Part shown: positions 43,982-54,914 of the stretch, piece after piece
Layout: every line of letters starts with the position of its first letter
Numbering within the stretch: the first letter of the stretch is position 1
Assembly: GCF_900590755.1 (NCBI RefSeq)
Contig: NZ_UUOC01000032.1
Location: forward strand, 62,001-126,000
DNA: 64,000 nucleotides
Reading direction: 5' to 3'
Source: Pseudomonas viridiflava
GTDB taxonomy: Bacteria; Pseudomonadota; Gammaproteobacteria; Pseudomonadales; Pseudomonadaceae
Made by a program: the position numbers and the translations under genes
The notes under the pieces: generated by a model
Seen by the model: only the letters and a program-made list of their open reading frames with translations
Told to the model about the DNA's origin: nothing
The model's database searches: none

Positions 43982-44966
43982 AGCTGCACCGCAGATCCGC
44001 TCACTGAGCACCCCGCAGCTCAGGTTCTGGCAGCAGGGCGCGGTGGCCGTTGTGGCCTGGATCGGCGTCGCCTTGCTGATCGCTTTTATGCCCAATGCCA
44101 CGCGTAACTGGCCAATGACCCAAGGCTTGGCCAATTTGTGCCTGGCGGTTGCCGCGCTGATCGGATTGGTAGGCGTTCTCGGCCGCTGGTTTCCGAGGCT
44201 ACAAAAACGTACCCGGCCCGCAGGCGCCTGGCTGATTGCATTGCCCGTGCTGCTGGGTATCTGGGAATTGCTGACGGCCAAGCTGGGGATCTTGCCGGTG
44301 CCGTTTTTTGCGCCGCCCCAAGCGCTGCTGGATGTGTATGTCGAAGACTGGCCTCGGCTGGCTGACAGCCTGTTCAATTCCGCGTTGTTGCTAGGTTCCG
44401 GTGTAGCCCTGGGCGCGGTTACCGGGTTTGTCGCAGGCGTTGCCATCGGCTGGTCCACCAGCATCGGCTACTGGTTGCATCCGGTGTTGCGCATTCTCGG
44501 GCCGGTGCCGTCCACGGCCTTGTTGCCGCTGTGTTTCTTTCTGTTCCCCAGCAGTTGGAGCGCGAGTGTGTTTCTCATCGCTTTGGCTACCTGGTTTCCG
44601 GTGACGGTGCTGACCTGGTCGGGTGTTGCCAGCGTCGACAAGGCGTATTACGACGTGGCCCGCACGTTAGGGGCCAAGCCCGGTTTTCTGATTTTCAACG
44701 TGGCGATCCCAGCGGCGCTGCCTCATGTGTTCGTCGGCCTGTTCATGGGCCTCGGCGCTTCGTTTTCGACCTTGGTGGTGGCGGAAATGATGGGCGTGAA
44801 GTCCGGCATCGGCTGGTACCTGCAATAGGCCCAGGGCTGGGCCGCTTACGCCAACATGTATGCCGCGCTGTTGATCATGGCGCTAGCCTGTTCCGGGCTG
44901 ATCTCCGGGTTGTTCCTGATTCGTGATCGCCTGCTGGCCTGGCAACAAGGAGCCATGAAATGGTAG
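43968..44966 (+). pseudogene. ABC transporter permease, interrupted by an in-frame TAG
   Basis: Starts at ATG 43968 (AAAGGAGA upstream; 14-base overlap with the binding-protein gene). SsuC-type permease with about 5-6 helices and the EAA loop VARTLGAKPGFLIFNVAIP. A TAG at 44826-44828 stops it after 286 residues. Downstream the same frame stays open and clearly coding for 45 more residues (AQGWAAYANMYAALLIM...SGLISGLFLIRD...AMKW) to a stop at 44964-44966. The likely ancestral codon is TGG (Trp) in ...YLQ-W-AQGW. The missing part holds the last membrane helix. The ATPase ATG overlaps this frame's true end, confirming its original length. If the read is right, the transporter is likely inactive. 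Confidence 0.85.
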
Positions 44967-45754
44967 CTGCAGTCGCTTCAACCCAGCAGTCTTCAACCGC
45001 AGGTCTGGCGCTGCGCATCGATAACCTCAGCCACGGCTTTGCACTGGACGGCCAGCATCTGCCGGTGCTGCAGAATGTCTCCATTGATGTGGCGCCTGGG
45101 GAGTTCGTCGCGCTGCTGGGGCCTTCGGGTTGTGGCAAGTCCACATTGTTGCGCCTGGTGGCGGGGCTGGAGCCGGCTGACAGTGGCGCGCTGCTGGCTG
45201 ACGGCGCTGCAATCACCGGCCCTGACCCGAGCCGGGTGGTGGTTTTTCAGGACCCGACGCTTTATCCATGGCGCCGGGTCTGGGACAACGTCGCCCTGGG
45301 CTTGCAGGCCCAGGGCTTACTCAAGACCCACGCCGCCAAAGTAGATGCTGCGCTGCAAACCGTCGGCCTGAGCCCCTTCGCCCGGGCGTATCCGCGCCAG
45401 TTGTCCGGCGGCATGGCCCAGCGGGTAGCGCTGGCCAGAGCGCTGGTCAATGAACCCCGTTTGCTGATCCTCGACGAGCCGTTGGGCAAACTCGACTCGC
45501 TGACCCGCATCACCATGCAAAAGGAATTGATCGAGCTCTGGCAGCGTCAGGGCTACACCGCGCTGTTAGTGACCCACGACGTCGAAGAGGCCTTGCTGCT
45601 GGCCAATCGAGTGATCGTGTTCAGCGACCGGCCAGCGAGTATCAAGGCGCAATTGACCATCGAACGCCCATACCCCCGGCACCGTGACGACCCGTATCTG
45701 GTGGACCTGCGCAAACAGATCCTCGGGCTGCTGGGGTTGGGGGAGAGCTGGTAA
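44960..45754 (+). CDS. ABC transporter ATPase (SsuB/TauB type)
   Basis: A 264-residue ATPase with Walker A GPSGCGKSTLL, Q-loop VVVFQDPTLYPWR, signature LSGGMAQRVALARALV, Walker B LLILDEPLGKLDSLTR and switch His TALLVTHDVEEA. Third gene of the importer; its ATG (ATGGTAG) overlaps the end of the permease frame, so its translation would normally depend on ribosomes finishing the permease, which now stop 138 bases earlier. Confidence 0.92.
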   Translation: MVAAVASTQQSSTAGLALRIDNLSHGFALDGQHLPVLQNVSIDVAPGEFVALLGPSGCGKSTLLRLVAGLEPADSGALLADGAAITGPDPSRVVVFQDPTLYPWRRVWDNVALGLQAQGLLKTHAAKVDAALQTVGLSPFARAYPRQLSGGMAQRVALARALVNEPRLLILDEPLGKLDSLTRITMQKELIELWQRQGYTALLVTHDVEEALLLANRVIVFSDRPASIKAQLTIERPYPRHRDDPYLVDLRKQILGLLGLGESW

Positions 45755-47356
45755 TCATGCGATGTCGGGCTGCGGCTCGACATGCAGCGTCGAGGCATTG
45801 AGCAGTTCTCGGGTGTAGGGCTGTTGCGGCGCAGCGAAGATCTGCTGCGCCGAACCTTGCTCCACGATTTTGCCGTCCTTGATCACGATCAGGTCATGGG
45901 CCAGAGCCTTGACCACCGCCAGATCGTGGCTGATGAACAGATACGTCAGGCCGCGACGGACCTGCAAATCGCGCAGCAAAGCCACGACCTGCTTTTGTAC
46001 GGTGCGGTCCAGCGCCGAGGTGGGTTCGTCGAGCAGAATCAGGGCCGGTTCCAGCACCAGCGCCCTGGCGATGGAAATCCGTTGGCGCTGGCCGCCGGAA
46101 AACTCATGGGGGTACCGATGTCGGCTCTGGGGGTCCAGCCCGACTTCTTCAAGCACGCGAATCACTGCGGCTTCACGTTCTTCGCGGGTGCCGATCCGGT
46201 GCGTGTTGAGGCCTTCGGCAACGATTTGCCCGACTGACATCCGTGGGCTGAGGCTGCCGAAAGGGTCCTGAAACACGACCTGCATCTGGCGTCGCAGCGG
46301 GCGCATTTTCTCCTGGTTGAAGAGGCTCAGTTCTTTGTTGCCAAAACGGATTGCGCCATCTGACTCCACCAACCGCAAGATCGCCTGGCCCAGGGTGGAT
46401 TTGCCGGAGCCAGATTCACCGACGATCCCCAGCGTCTTGCCCCGTTGCAGTTCCAGACTGATGCCATCCACCGCCTTGATGTATTCACGAGTGCGGCTGA
46501 ACAGTGGTTTGGGCAGGTCGAACCAGACTTTCAGATCGTCCACCGTGAGCAGGTTGTAATCGTGGGTGCTGACGGCGGGCTCGCCGTCCGGTTCGGCTTC
46601 GATCAGCAGTCGGCTGTAGGGATGTTGCGGGCTGCGAAACAGCGTCGCGCAGTCTGCCTGTTCGACGATTTCGCCGCCCCGCATGACACAGACCCGTTGC
46701 GCAACGCGCCGAACCAGATTCAGGTCGTGGCTGATCAGCAGCAATGACATGCCCAGCCGCGCTTGCAGGGATTTGAGCAATTCGAGAATTTTCAGCTGCA
46801 CGGTGACGTCTAACGCGGTGGTCGGCTCGTCGGCGATCAGCAGTTCCGGCTCGTTGGCCAACGCCATGGCAATCATGACCCGCTGGCGCTGACCGCCGGA
46901 CAATTGATGGGGGTAGGCTTTCAGGCGTCGCGCGGCCTGCTGGATGCCTACCAGGTCCAGCAGCTCCAGGGTCCGGGTCCGCGCCGCTTTGCCTTTGAGC
47001 CCTTTGTGCAGGGCCAGCACTTCGCCGACTTGCTGTTCAACGGTATGCAGTGGATTGAGGGAGGTCATCGGCTCCTGAAAAATCATCGCAATACGGTTGC
47101 CGCGCAGCCCGCGCAACTGCTGGTCACTGGCGTGTACCAGGTCCAGCCCGTTGTAAGTGATGCTGCCTTGGGTGTCGACCTGCTTGCCGGGCAGCAAACG
47201 CAGGATCGAATGGGCCGTGACCGACTTGCCCGAGCCAGACTCTCCCACCAGCGCCAGGCACTCACCCCGGCGAATGTCGAGGTTGATGCCATGCACCACT
47301 TCGGTCCCTTTGAACGCCACTCTCAGGTTACGGATTTCAATCAGATGGTCGTTCAT
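45755..47356 (-). CDS. yejF: YejF-type oligopeptide ABC transporter ATPase, two tandem domains
   Basis: A 533-residue protein with two complete ATPases: Walker [12 protein letters not shown] and [11 protein letters not shown], signatures [16 protein letters not shown] and [16 protein letters not shown], two Walker [13 protein letters not shown] and [15 protein letters not shown] 47356 is used because AAGGAGC lies just before it and the family starts MxxxLIEIRNL; the open frame further up is non-coding. Only one base separates it from the yejE stop. In E. coli YejABEF imports peptides (including microcin C). Confidence 0.92.
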   Translation of the reverse strand: MNDHLIEIRNLRVAFKGTEVVHGINLDIRRGECLALVGESGSGKSVTAHSILRLLPGKQVDTQGSITYNGLDLVHASDQQLRGLRGNRIAMIFQEPMTSLNPLHTVEQQVGEVLALHKGLKGKAARTRTLELLDLVGIQQAARRLKAYPHQLSGGQRQRVMIAMALANEPELLIADEPTTALDVTVQLKILELLKSLQARLGMSLLLISHDLNLVRRVAQRVCVMRGGEIVEQADCATLFRSPQHPYSRLLIEAEPDGEPAVSTHDYNLLTVDDLKVWFDLPKPLFSRTREYIKAVDGISLELQRGKTLGIVGESGSGKSTLGQAILRLVESDGAIRFGNKELSLFNQEKMRPLRRQMQVVFQDPFGSLSPRMSVGQIVAEGLNTHRIGTREEREAAVIRVLEEVGLDPQSRHRYPHEFSGGQRQRISIARALVLEPALILLDEPTSALDRTVQKQVVALLRDLQVRRGLTYLFISHDLAVVKALAHDLIVIKDGKIVEQGSAQQIFAAPQQPYTRELLNASTLHVEPQPDIA

Positions 47357-47357
47357 T

Positions 47358-48380
47358 TCAGCTCCTTGGATCGAACGCGTCACGGCAGGCTTCGCCGATG
47401 AACACCAGCAGCGAGAGGATCATCGCCAGGGCGAAAAACGCCGACAGCCCAAGCCATGGCGCCTGCAGATTGCGCTTGGCCTGGCCGATCAACTCGCCCA
47501 GGGACGCCGTGCCAGCGGGCATGCCGAAGCCGAGAAAATCCAGCGCGGTCAGGGTCGAAATCGCCCCGGTGACAATAAATGGAAGATAGGTGAGGGTGCT
47601 GGTCATGGCGTTGGGCAGGATATGCTGGCGCATCAACGCGCCATTGCTCAGGCCCAGGGCGCGGGCTGCCTTGACGTATTCCAGATTGCGCCCGCGCAGA
47701 AATTCGGCGCGCACCACGTCCACCAAAGCCAACCAGGAAAACAGCGCCATGATGCCCAGCAACCACCAGAAGCTGGGGGCGACGAATCCCGAGAGGATGA
47801 TCAACAGATAAAGCACCGGCAGCCCTGACCATATTTCCTGCAAGCGTTGGCCGATCAAGTCCGCCATGCCGCCATAAAAACCCTGCACGGCACCGGCGCA
47901 GATGCCGATCACCGCGCTGATGGCGGTCAGCAGCAGGGCAAACAGGATGGATATACGCACGCCGAACAATACCCGCGCGAAGACGTCCCGGGCCTGATCA
48001 TCGGTGCCCAGCCAGTTCTGGCCGCTGGGTGGGCTGGGGGAGGGGGTTTTCAGATCGTAATTGACGGTGTCATAGCTGAACGGCACCAGCGGGAACAGCA
48101 TCCAGCCCTGTTTGGCGGCAATCAGTTGGCGTACGTAAGTGCTGGAGTAGTCCGGTTCAAAGGGCATTTCTCCGCCGAAGTCGGTTTCCAGATATTGATG
48201 CAGCACCGGGTAATACATCTGGCCGTCATAGCGGATCAGCAGCGGCTTGTCATTGGCGATCAGCTCGCCACACAGGCAGATCAGCAGCAGGCCGACGAGG
48301 ATCCACAGCGACCACCAGCCCCGCCGGTTGGCGCGGAAACTGGCCATGCGGCGTCGGGTCTGAGGGGAGAATTCAAACAT
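47358..48380 (-). CDS. yejE: YejE-type oligopeptide ABC transporter permease
   Basis: A 340-residue inner-membrane protein, starting [25 protein letters not shown] as YejE/DppC-like permeases do, with a large periplasmic loop (NDKPLLIRYDGQMYYP...) and the EAA loop EYVKAARALGLSNGALMRQHILPN. The ATG overlaps the yejB stop (TGATG). Confidence 0.92.
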   Translation of the reverse strand: MFEFSPQTRRRMASFRANRRGWWSLWILVGLLLICLCGELIANDKPLLIRYDGQMYYPVLHQYLETDFGGEMPFEPDYSSTYVRQLIAAKQGWMLFPLVPFSYDTVNYDLKTPSPSPPSGQNWLGTDDQARDVFARVLFGVRISILFALLLTAISAVIGICAGAVQGFYGGMADLIGQRLQEIWSGLPVLYLLIILSGFVAPSFWWLLGIMALFSWLALVDVVRAEFLRGRNLEYVKAARALGLSNGALMRQHILPNAMTSTLTYLPFIVTGAISTLTALDFLGFGMPAGTASLGELIGQAKRNLQAPWLGLSAFFALAMILSLLVFIGEACRDAFDPRS

Positions 48381-49447
48381 CAGGCATTCCTCACAGCAAA
48401 ATCGATGCGCGGGTCGACCAGGGTGTAGCACAGGTCGCCCACCAGCTTGATGAGCAAGCCGAACAGGGTGAACAGAAACAACGTGCCGAACACCACCGGG
48501 TAGTCTCGGGACACGGCGGCTTCGTAGCTCATGCGTCCCAGCCCGTCGAGGCCGAAGATCGACTCGATCAACAGCGAGCCGGCAAAGAACACGTCGATCA
48601 AGGCCTGCGGAATGCCCGCAATGACCAACAGCATGGCGTTGCGGAACACGTGGCCGTACAACACCCGATGCTCGCTCAAGCCTTTGGCCCGGGCGGTGGT
48701 GACGTACTGGCGGCTGATCTCGTTGAGAAAGCTGTTTTTGGTCAGGATCGTCAGCGTCGCGAAGCCACCAATGACCAGTGCGCTGACCGGCAAGACCAGA
48801 TGCCAGAGGTAGTCGCCGACCTTGGCCAGCGGAGACAGGCTGGCGAAGTTTTCCGACACCAGTCCCTGGGCCGGAAACCAGCTGAGGTAGCTGCCCCCCG
48901 AAAACACCACGATCAACAGAATGGCGAACAGAAACGCCGGGGTGGCATAGCCGATGATCACCAGGGTGCTGGTCCATATGTCGAACGCGCTGCCGTTGCG
49001 AACGGCCTTGTGGATGCCCAGCGGAATGGAAATCAGGTAGGTGATCAGCGTCGCCCAGAGACCCAGCGAAATAGTGGTCGGCAGTTTTTCGGCAATCAGA
49101 TCGGTGAACTTGGCGCCGCGAAAGAAACTGCTGCCGAAGTCCAGCTGCGCGTAGTTTTTGAGCATCAGCCACAGGCGTTCATGCAGTGGCTTGTCGAACC
49201 CGTAATGCTGTTTGATCTCTTCGATCAGGGCCGGGTCCAGCCCGCGACTGCTGCGGCTGGTGCCACCTGCCGCCGCCACTTCACCACCGCCACCGCCAAT
49301 CGCACCGGTGCTGAAACCCTGAATCCGGGCAATCGCCTGCTCTACCGGCCCGCCAGGGGCGGCTTGCACGATCAGAAAATTGACCACCAGAATGCACAGC
49401 AACGTCGGAATAATCAGCAGCAAACGCCGAAAGAGGTAATCGAGCAT
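48380..49447 (-). CDS. yejB: YejB-type oligopeptide ABC transporter permease
   Basis: About 355 residues from ATG 49447, six helices, EAA loop [25 protein letters not shown] Gly-rich stretch ([15 protein letters not shown]) is inserted in the first periplasmic loop between GFSTG and the conserved [19 protein letters not shown]. The ATG follows one base after the stop of the binding-protein gene. Confidence 0.92.
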   Translation of the reverse strand: MLDYLFRRLLLIIPTLLCILVVNFLIVQAAPGGPVEQAIARIQGFSTGAIGGGGGEVAAAGGTSRSSRGLDPALIEEIKQHYGFDKPLHERLWLMLKNYAQLDFGSSFFRGAKFTDLIAEKLPTTISLGLWATLITYLISIPLGIHKAVRNGSAFDIWTSTLVIIGYATPAFLFAILLIVVFSGGSYLSWFPAQGLVSENFASLSPLAKVGDYLWHLVLPVSALVIGGFATLTILTKNSFLNEISRQYVTTARAKGLSEHRVLYGHVFRNAMLLVIAGIPQALIDVFFAGSLLIESIFGLDGLGRMSYEAAVSRDYPVVFGTLFLFTLFGLLIKLVGDLCYTLVDPRIDFAVRNA

Positions 49448-49448
49448 G

Positions 49449-51431
49449 TCAGTGATTCCCCGCAGGCAAGCTGGCTGAGTTGGAATACCTTTGCGCAGGA
49501 GCTGCCGAAGGCTGCGAAGGCGTTTTTCCTGATTCACCGCATTCGCAGCCTTCGGCAGCTCCTACAGTGGTGTGTTTGCCGGAGGGCAGGGCCTGGGCGT
49601 TGGTCAGCGGGGTCGGGCTGATCTGCCACCAGCTTTCCAGGCCTACGTCGTACACCGGCCGGGTGCGGGGCATGCCGAAACGGTTGGCGTACACCACCGG
49701 CGTCCCTTTGGAGTAGTAGTTGGGAATCATGTAGTAACCCCACAGCAGCACCCGATCCAGCGCCCTGGCGTAACGAATCATCTGCTCCCGGTTATTGGCT
49801 GCCACCAGACCATCAATCAGTTGGTCCACGGCAGGATTGCGTAACACCATGGCGTTGGAGCTGCCGACCTCCGTAGCGCTCTGTGAGCCATACAGGTTGT
49901 ACAGCTCGCGGCCTGGAGAAATGATCGGGTTACCGTTTTTCGGCAGGCTGACCACAATCATGTCGTAGTCCCGTGCATTGAGACGGTTGATGTATTGCGC
50001 CGAGTCGACACGGCGGAAATCCAGGGTGATGCCCATCTGCGCCAGTGTACGTTTATAGGGCAGCACCAGCCGGTCAAAGCCGCCCTGACCATCCAGAAAA
50101 GAGAAGGTCAGGGGCTCGCCCGCAGCATTCACCAGGCGATTGTCCTTCGCATGCCAACCGGCTTGGGCCAGCAGTTTCAGGGCCTGAAGCTGTTTGTCGC
50201 GAATGTAGCCACTGCCATCGGTTTTCGGCGCCTGATAAATTTTGCTGAACACTTCCTCGGGCACCTGCCCACGCAAGGGTTCGAGGATTTTCAGCTCGTC
50301 GGCGTCGGGCAGTTGCGTGGCGGCCATTTCGCTCTTCGGGAAATAGCTCTGCTCGCGCACATAGAAGCCGCGCATGATCTGATTGTTCAGCCATTCGAAA
50401 TCCCAGAGCAGCGAAAGGGCTTCGCGCACCCGTCGATCCTGAAACAGCGGATTGTCGAGGTTGAACACGAACCCCTGAGCCGCCACCGGGCGCGCCGGTG
50501 CCAGAATGGCTTTCTGCAAGCGCCCGTCATCAATGGCCGGGCCCGAATAGCCGACCACATAGCCTGCCGAAGAAAACTCCCGGTTGTAGTCGAAGCTGCC
50601 GGACTGAATCAGTTGCCGGGCGATTTCCGTGTCACCGTAGAAATTCACTTTCAGGCTGTCGAAGTTGTACAGCCCGCGACTGACCGGTAAATCCTTGGCC
50701 CACCAATCCTTGACCCGTTCGAAACTCACGCTGCGGCCTGCATCGACCAGCGACACGCGATAAGGACCGCTGCCCAGTGGCGGCTCGAAACCTCCACCGT
50801 TGCTCAGGTCCCGGGTCTTCCACCAGTGCTCGGGTAGCACGCGCATGCTGGCCAGATCCAGCGCAAGAGTGCGGTTGAGGTTGTTCTTGAAGTTGAAGCG
50901 GATCTGCAAAGGGCCTTCGATCTGCACGTCTTTGACGTCGCCGTACAGCGGGCGATAACTGAAGCTGCCTTTGGTCATGAGCAGTTCAAAGGTGTAGCGC
51001 ACATCTTCGGCGGTGATTGCCTTGCCGTCGTCGAATCGGGCTTTGGGGTTGAGATAAAAGCGCACCCACAGACCCTCAGGATCACGCTCGATTTTTTCGG
51101 CGACCAGTCCATAGACGGTGTAGGGCTCATCCAGAGAACGATATGCCAGGGGCGAGTAGACCCACGTGTCGATCTGCACGACGGAGATACCCTGATCGAC
51201 ATAGGGCACCAGGTAATTGAAACCGCCGATTTCTTCAGCGGAACGGCTCAGTGAACCACCTTTGGGTGCGTCAGGATTCACGTAGTCAAAATGCGAGAAA
51301 CCAGCCGGGTATTTCGGGGCTTCGCCGTACACGGTGAGGGCGTGAACAGGCGCCGCGTGGGCAAACTGGGAAAGGCAGACTAGCGCGGTGCCGAGCAACA
51401 GGCGCCGTATGCAAAAGCGGTAACAACACAT
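49449..51431 (-). CDS. yejA: YejA-type extracellular oligopeptide-binding protein
   Basis: A 660-residue exported binding protein. ATG 51431 ([20 protein letters not shown]) opens the signal peptide, cut after FAHA; GAGGAT upstream. The SBP_bac_5 fold is clear ([60 protein letters not shown]). The C-terminus after LPSGKHTTV is unusual: a complete 70-base REP palindrome (49497-49566) is translated in frame, giving [11 protein letters not shown] and a further tail of about 30 residues to a TGA one base before yejB. Likely a functional protein with an added tail. Confidence 0.9.
   Translation of the reverse strand: MCCYRFCIRRLLLGTALVCLSQFAHAAPVHALTVYGEAPKYPAGFSHFDYVNPDAPKGGSLSRSAEEIGGFNYLVPYVDQGISVVQIDTWVYSPLAYRSLDEPYTVYGLVAEKIERDPEGLWVRFYLNPKARFDDGKAITAEDVRYTFELLMTKGSFSYRPLYGDVKDVQIEGPLQIRFNFKNNLNRTLALDLASMRVLPEHWWKTRDLSNGGGFEPPLGSGPYRVSLVDAGRSVSFERVKDWWAKDLPVSRGLYNFDSLKVNFYGDTEIARQLIQSGSFDYNREFSSAGYVVGYSGPAIDDGRLQKAILAPARPVAAQGFVFNLDNPLFQDRRVREALSLLWDFEWLNNQIMRGFYVREQSYFPKSEMAATQLPDADELKILEPLRGQVPEEVFSKIYQAPKTDGSGYIRDKQLQALKLLAQAGWHAKDNRLVNAAGEPLTFSFLDGQGGFDRLVLPYKRTLAQMGITLDFRRVDSAQYINRLNARDYDMIVVSLPKNGNPIISPGRELYNLYGSQSATEVGSSNAMVLRNPAVDQLIDGLVAANNREQMIRYARALDRVLLWGYYMIPNYYSKGTPVVYANRFGMPRTRPVYDVGLESWWQISPTPLTNAQALPSGKHTTVGAAEGCECGESGKTPSQPSAAPAQRYSNSASLPAGNH
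49497..49566. repeat. REP palindrome inside the yejA coding end
   Basis: AGGAGCTGCCGAAGGCTGCG and its mirror CGCAGCCTTCGGCAGCTCCT, 30 bases apart, the same type as at 26.9 and 29.5 kb. It is translated, because no stop precedes it in the yejA frame. Confidence 0.9.
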
Positions 51432-51584
51432 GGTCGGGCAATCCTCGGTTTGCAGTTCAAGTCCGCAATGGCGCTTAAGTGCTATGCGAAAGTCCCCCGG
51501 CACAGGCGCAGTATCGAGCCAGTGTCGGGGACGCGATTTCGCAAAAACCGGGTAGCGCGCAGCACACGCTTCCCGGGTCATGAC

Positions 51585-54323
51585 TCAGAAGTGATAGGTC
51601 GCGCGTGCGAACAGCGTCCGGCCCAATGGGTCGGCGTAACGAGGGTCGTAGCCGCTCTGGAAGTTGTAAGCCTGGTTAGAGAACGGCGGGTTGCGGTCGA
51701 ACATGTTTTTCACGCCAGCATCCAGATCCAACACCTTGTTGAAGGTGTGGCCCACCGACAGATCCCAGAGCATGTACGAGGCCACCCGAGCGTGGGTCGT
51801 GCGGTCGTCGTCGTTATAGCCGCTGGTGAAGCGGTTGCTCAAGGAGGCACGGCTGTCACCCAGGTTCCAGGTGCCGGTCAGCACATGCTTCCAGCGCGCA
51901 ATCACGCCGTCACCCTGGAAATCACCGACCTTGTCGGTATACGGGCCGTCGATGATGTTCTGGTAGTCATAGCGATTGACGTAGGTGCCTTGCAAGCCAA
52001 GACCGAACTGGCCGATCGGTGTGTTCGGGAAGCGATAATCGAGGGATACGTCGACACCGCTGGTCTTGACGATCCCCAGGTTGGCGTTGCCGGTCACGAT
52101 GTTGGCGATGGAGCCGTCGGCGTTGCGAATAAAGCGGTCTGCATAAGTGTCCGCTTCGTCGAACACGGTGGATTCCGGGAAGGACTGGATCTGGTTGGAA
52201 ATGTGGATCCACCAGAAATCCAGCCCCATGGACAGGTTGCTGATGGGTTGGTAAACGAACCCGACAGTGACGTTGCGTGCCTTTTCCGGTGCCAGGTCCT
52301 GGTTGCCGCCGCTGCGATTGAGGAATTGCTGACCGCAGTCGCGCCCGCCATTGCCGCCCGGCTGCACAGTGCCGCCCGCACACAGAATCGGGTCGTTGTA
52401 GTAGCCCTGGGAGTAGGTCACGCTGCTCGGTGCATAGAGTTCGTACAGGGTTGGAGCGCGGAAGCCCTCGCTGTACGCACCGCGCATCACCAGTTCCTTG
52501 AACGGCTGGAAGCGGAACGAGTATTTGGGGTTGGTGGTGCTGCCGAAATCGCTGTATTTGTCGTGGCGAATCGCCGCCGACAGTTCAAGGCTGTCGAGGA
52601 CCGGGACGTTCAGTTCGGCGTACTGCGCCTGAACGCTGCGATCACCCTCCACGGTACCGGCGGAGTCCAGACCCAGGCTACTGATGTCGTCAACAAAGCC
52701 TTCGTAGTTCTGGTGCAGTTTTTCCTTGCGGTACTCACCCCCCAACGCCAGACCGGATGGGCCGGCGCCGAACCAGTCGCCAATCTCCCGGCTGACTCTG
52801 CCATCGAGGGTCGTTACCCGACCCACCGCCGTGGAGTAGGTGCCATGGTAGGCGGCGTTATCGATGTAGGCCTGACCGGCTGACGTCTGCGGGCCGAACG
52901 GGTTGAGTAGACCGCTGGCCAGGCCGTTTCTCATTGCCTGGTCGCTGACGTAACCACCGGTAACCTTGGAGATCACCTTATTCTGGTTGTACGAGGCACC
53001 GACGTTGTAATCCCAGCCCGCCACCAGCCCGTCGAAACTGAGCAGAAAGCGCTGGCTGGTGTTCTGGTCCGACGAGCTACGCGCGCCGGCGGCTGTTTCA
53101 CGCCAGTTCACGCCTACCGGCTGGGTGGGGTCAAGGTCGAAGCCAGTCGGGCCCGGCGTGATGCCGCCGCCCGGGAAGTACGGCGAGGTGGGGTCCAGCG
53201 TCAGGCCGGTCAGAGGCGCAGGCCCGATGGACGTCGAGTTGTTATTGCGTGCCCAGAAGTATTCCAGGCTGACGTTATGGTCATCCGCGAGTTTGCCGGT
53301 GGCCCTGCCAAACATCGAGGTTTTCTCGGTTTGCGGGATCAGGTCGATGTACTCACGGGTGCTGAACCGGCACACCCCATCCCGGCTGAGCAGGTTGGGG
53401 CCATTGCAGTTGCTGGCGGAGAGCGGGTTGGTACTGTTGCCATTTTGCGAATAGTTACCGGGGAACGCTGTCCCTGAGGTCTGGTCCAGGCCGCGGCCCG
53501 GTGCAAAGTCAGTGGCAAACGAGCGGTCGTTGGCGTCCAGGTTGCCCTGTTTGTTGTAGTTGAACACGCCCATGACATTGAAGCGGTCCTGCTCCAGATC
53601 GCCAAAGCCCCAGCTGGCGCTCATGTCTTTGCTATCGCCGCCGCCGTCTTCGGTGGGCATGTCGCCACCGAGGCTGAGGCTGCCTTCGGTCAGGGATTTC
53701 TTGGTAATGAAGTTGATCACGCCGCCAATGGCATCGGTGCCGTAGAGTGCCGATGCGCCATCGCGCAACACTTCGATACGGTCGATGGCGGCGAAGGGGA
53801 TCATGTTCAAGTCGATGGCGCTGCCGTTGGGCGTGCCTACGCCAGACAGCGCATTGTTCGCCAGTCGGCGGCCGTTGAGCAGCACCAGGGTCTTGTTGGC
53901 TCCGATGCCGCGCATGTCGGCATAAGACGCACCCCCTGTGGAGGCGCCCACCGAGCCCGCGCTGTTGTTCATCGACTGGCTGCCGGTAATGCGCTGGACC
54001 ATTTCAGCGGTGGTGGTCACGCCCTGCTTGCGCAACGTTTCAGCACGCAGGATGGTGATCGGCACTGCGGTTTCGGCGTCCACCCGGCGAATCGCCGAGC
54101 CGGTGACTTCCACCCGCTGCAGTTGGGTTGTTGAAGGCGCGACGACGGCAGCCGTTGCAGTGGTGGCGGGTGCGACGACGCTGCTGCTCTCTTCGGAGCT
54201 TTGCGCTGCCTGCACCTGGCCTGCCGTCATCCCCACGGCAACCAGATAGAAAGGAACTAACCGGTGCCGCTGGATCGAGGCAACCATGGGTTTGAGGGTA
54301 AAACTGGGAAACTTCATCAGCAT
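51585..54323 (-). CDS. TonB-dependent outer-membrane receptor
   Basis: A 912-residue receptor. Signal peptide from ATG 54323 to about VGMTAGQVQA. TonB box region VEVTGSAIRRVDAE (preceded by VEVTGS), plug domain ADMRGIGANKTLVLLNGRRL and IDRIEVLRDGASALYGTDAIGGVINFITKK, then a barrel of about 22 strands ending in ATYHF with terminal Phe. Possibly takes up a carbohydrate, peptide or siderophore; no haem or siderophore motif is seen. A dedicated tonB-exbB-exbD set sits directly upstream on the same strand. Confidence 0.92.
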   Translation of the reverse strand: MLMKFPSFTLKPMVASIQRHRLVPFYLVAVGMTAGQVQAAQSSEESSSVVAPATTATAAVVAPSTTQLQRVEVTGSAIRRVDAETAVPITILRAETLRKQGVTTTAEMVQRITGSQSMNNSAGSVGASTGGASYADMRGIGANKTLVLLNGRRLANNALSGVGTPNGSAIDLNMIPFAAIDRIEVLRDGASALYGTDAIGGVINFITKKSLTEGSLSLGGDMPTEDGGGDSKDMSASWGFGDLEQDRFNVMGVFNYNKQGNLDANDRSFATDFAPGRGLDQTSGTAFPGNYSQNGNSTNPLSASNCNGPNLLSRDGVCRFSTREYIDLIPQTEKTSMFGRATGKLADDHNVSLEYFWARNNNSTSIGPAPLTGLTLDPTSPYFPGGGITPGPTGFDLDPTQPVGVNWRETAAGARSSSDQNTSQRFLLSFDGLVAGWDYNVGASYNQNKVISKVTGGYVSDQAMRNGLASGLLNPFGPQTSAGQAYIDNAAYHGTYSTAVGRVTTLDGRVSREIGDWFGAGPSGLALGGEYRKEKLHQNYEGFVDDISSLGLDSAGTVEGDRSVQAQYAELNVPVLDSLELSAAIRHDKYSDFGSTTNPKYSFRFQPFKELVMRGAYSEGFRAPTLYELYAPSSVTYSQGYYNDPILCAGGTVQPGGNGGRDCGQQFLNRSGGNQDLAPEKARNVTVGFVYQPISNLSMGLDFWWIHISNQIQSFPESTVFDEADTYADRFIRNADGSIANIVTGNANLGIVKTSGVDVSLDYRFPNTPIGQFGLGLQGTYVNRYDYQNIIDGPYTDKVGDFQGDGVIARWKHVLTGTWNLGDSRASLSNRFTSGYNDDDRTTHARVASYMLWDLSVGHTFNKVLDLDAGVKNMFDRNPPFSNQAYNFQSGYDPRYADPLGRTLFARATYHF

Positions 54324-54512
54324 GGTAATTTCCGACTTTACATTTATTGGATTGGCTTTTTGAGCCCCGATTGCTCCGGTTAGGTTGTGCCGGCCCCGGA
54401 ATACCCTTTCTTCAAGCAAGCCGCTCCCCACCACGAATTTGCTCATTCATGGGCGGCTGTTACGACGGGATCAGTACTGGGCGCCTGGCCGGACCTCTGC
54501 CAGGCGCCGGAT

Positions 54513-54914
54513 TCAGCGGGAGGTCATCACGGAAATCTTCGTAATGCCCGAGCGTTCAATTGAAGCCATGGCTTTGGCCACCTGGCCGTAATTCACGTCG
54601 GTATCGGCCTGTAGCTGCACCCGGACTTCCGGGTCCTTGGCCTTGACGTCCATCAGGCTTCGCTCCAGCAGCTCGGGCGCCACTTCGCTCTTGGCCAGGA
54701 AAAACTTGCCATCCTTGTCGACGCTGACCACCACCGGGTCTTTCTTTTCGGCGGCGGCGACTGCGTCGGTTTTCGGCAAGTTGACTTTGATGGCGTTGGT
54801 CATCAGAGGCGCGCAGACGATGAATACCACCAGCAGCACCAGCATCACGTCCACCAACGGCGTGACGTTCATCTCGCTGACCACCTCATCGCTTTCTTGA
54901 GTCGAAAAAGACAT
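54513..54914 (-). CDS. exbD: ExbD-like energy-transducing protein
   Basis: A 133-residue protein with one N-terminal transmembrane helix (VDVMLVLLVVFIVCAPLM; the family Asp within NVTPLVDVMLVL) and a periplasmic ExbD fold. Third gene of the tonB-exbB-exbD-receptor group. Its ATG touches the end of exbB. Confidence 0.9.
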   Translation of the reverse strand: MSFSTQESDEVVSEMNVTPLVDVMLVLLVVFIVCAPLMTNAIKVNLPKTDAVAAAEKKDPVVVSVDKDGKFFLAKSEVAPELLERSLMDVKAKDPEVRVQLQADTDVNYGQVAKAMASIERSGITKISVMTSR

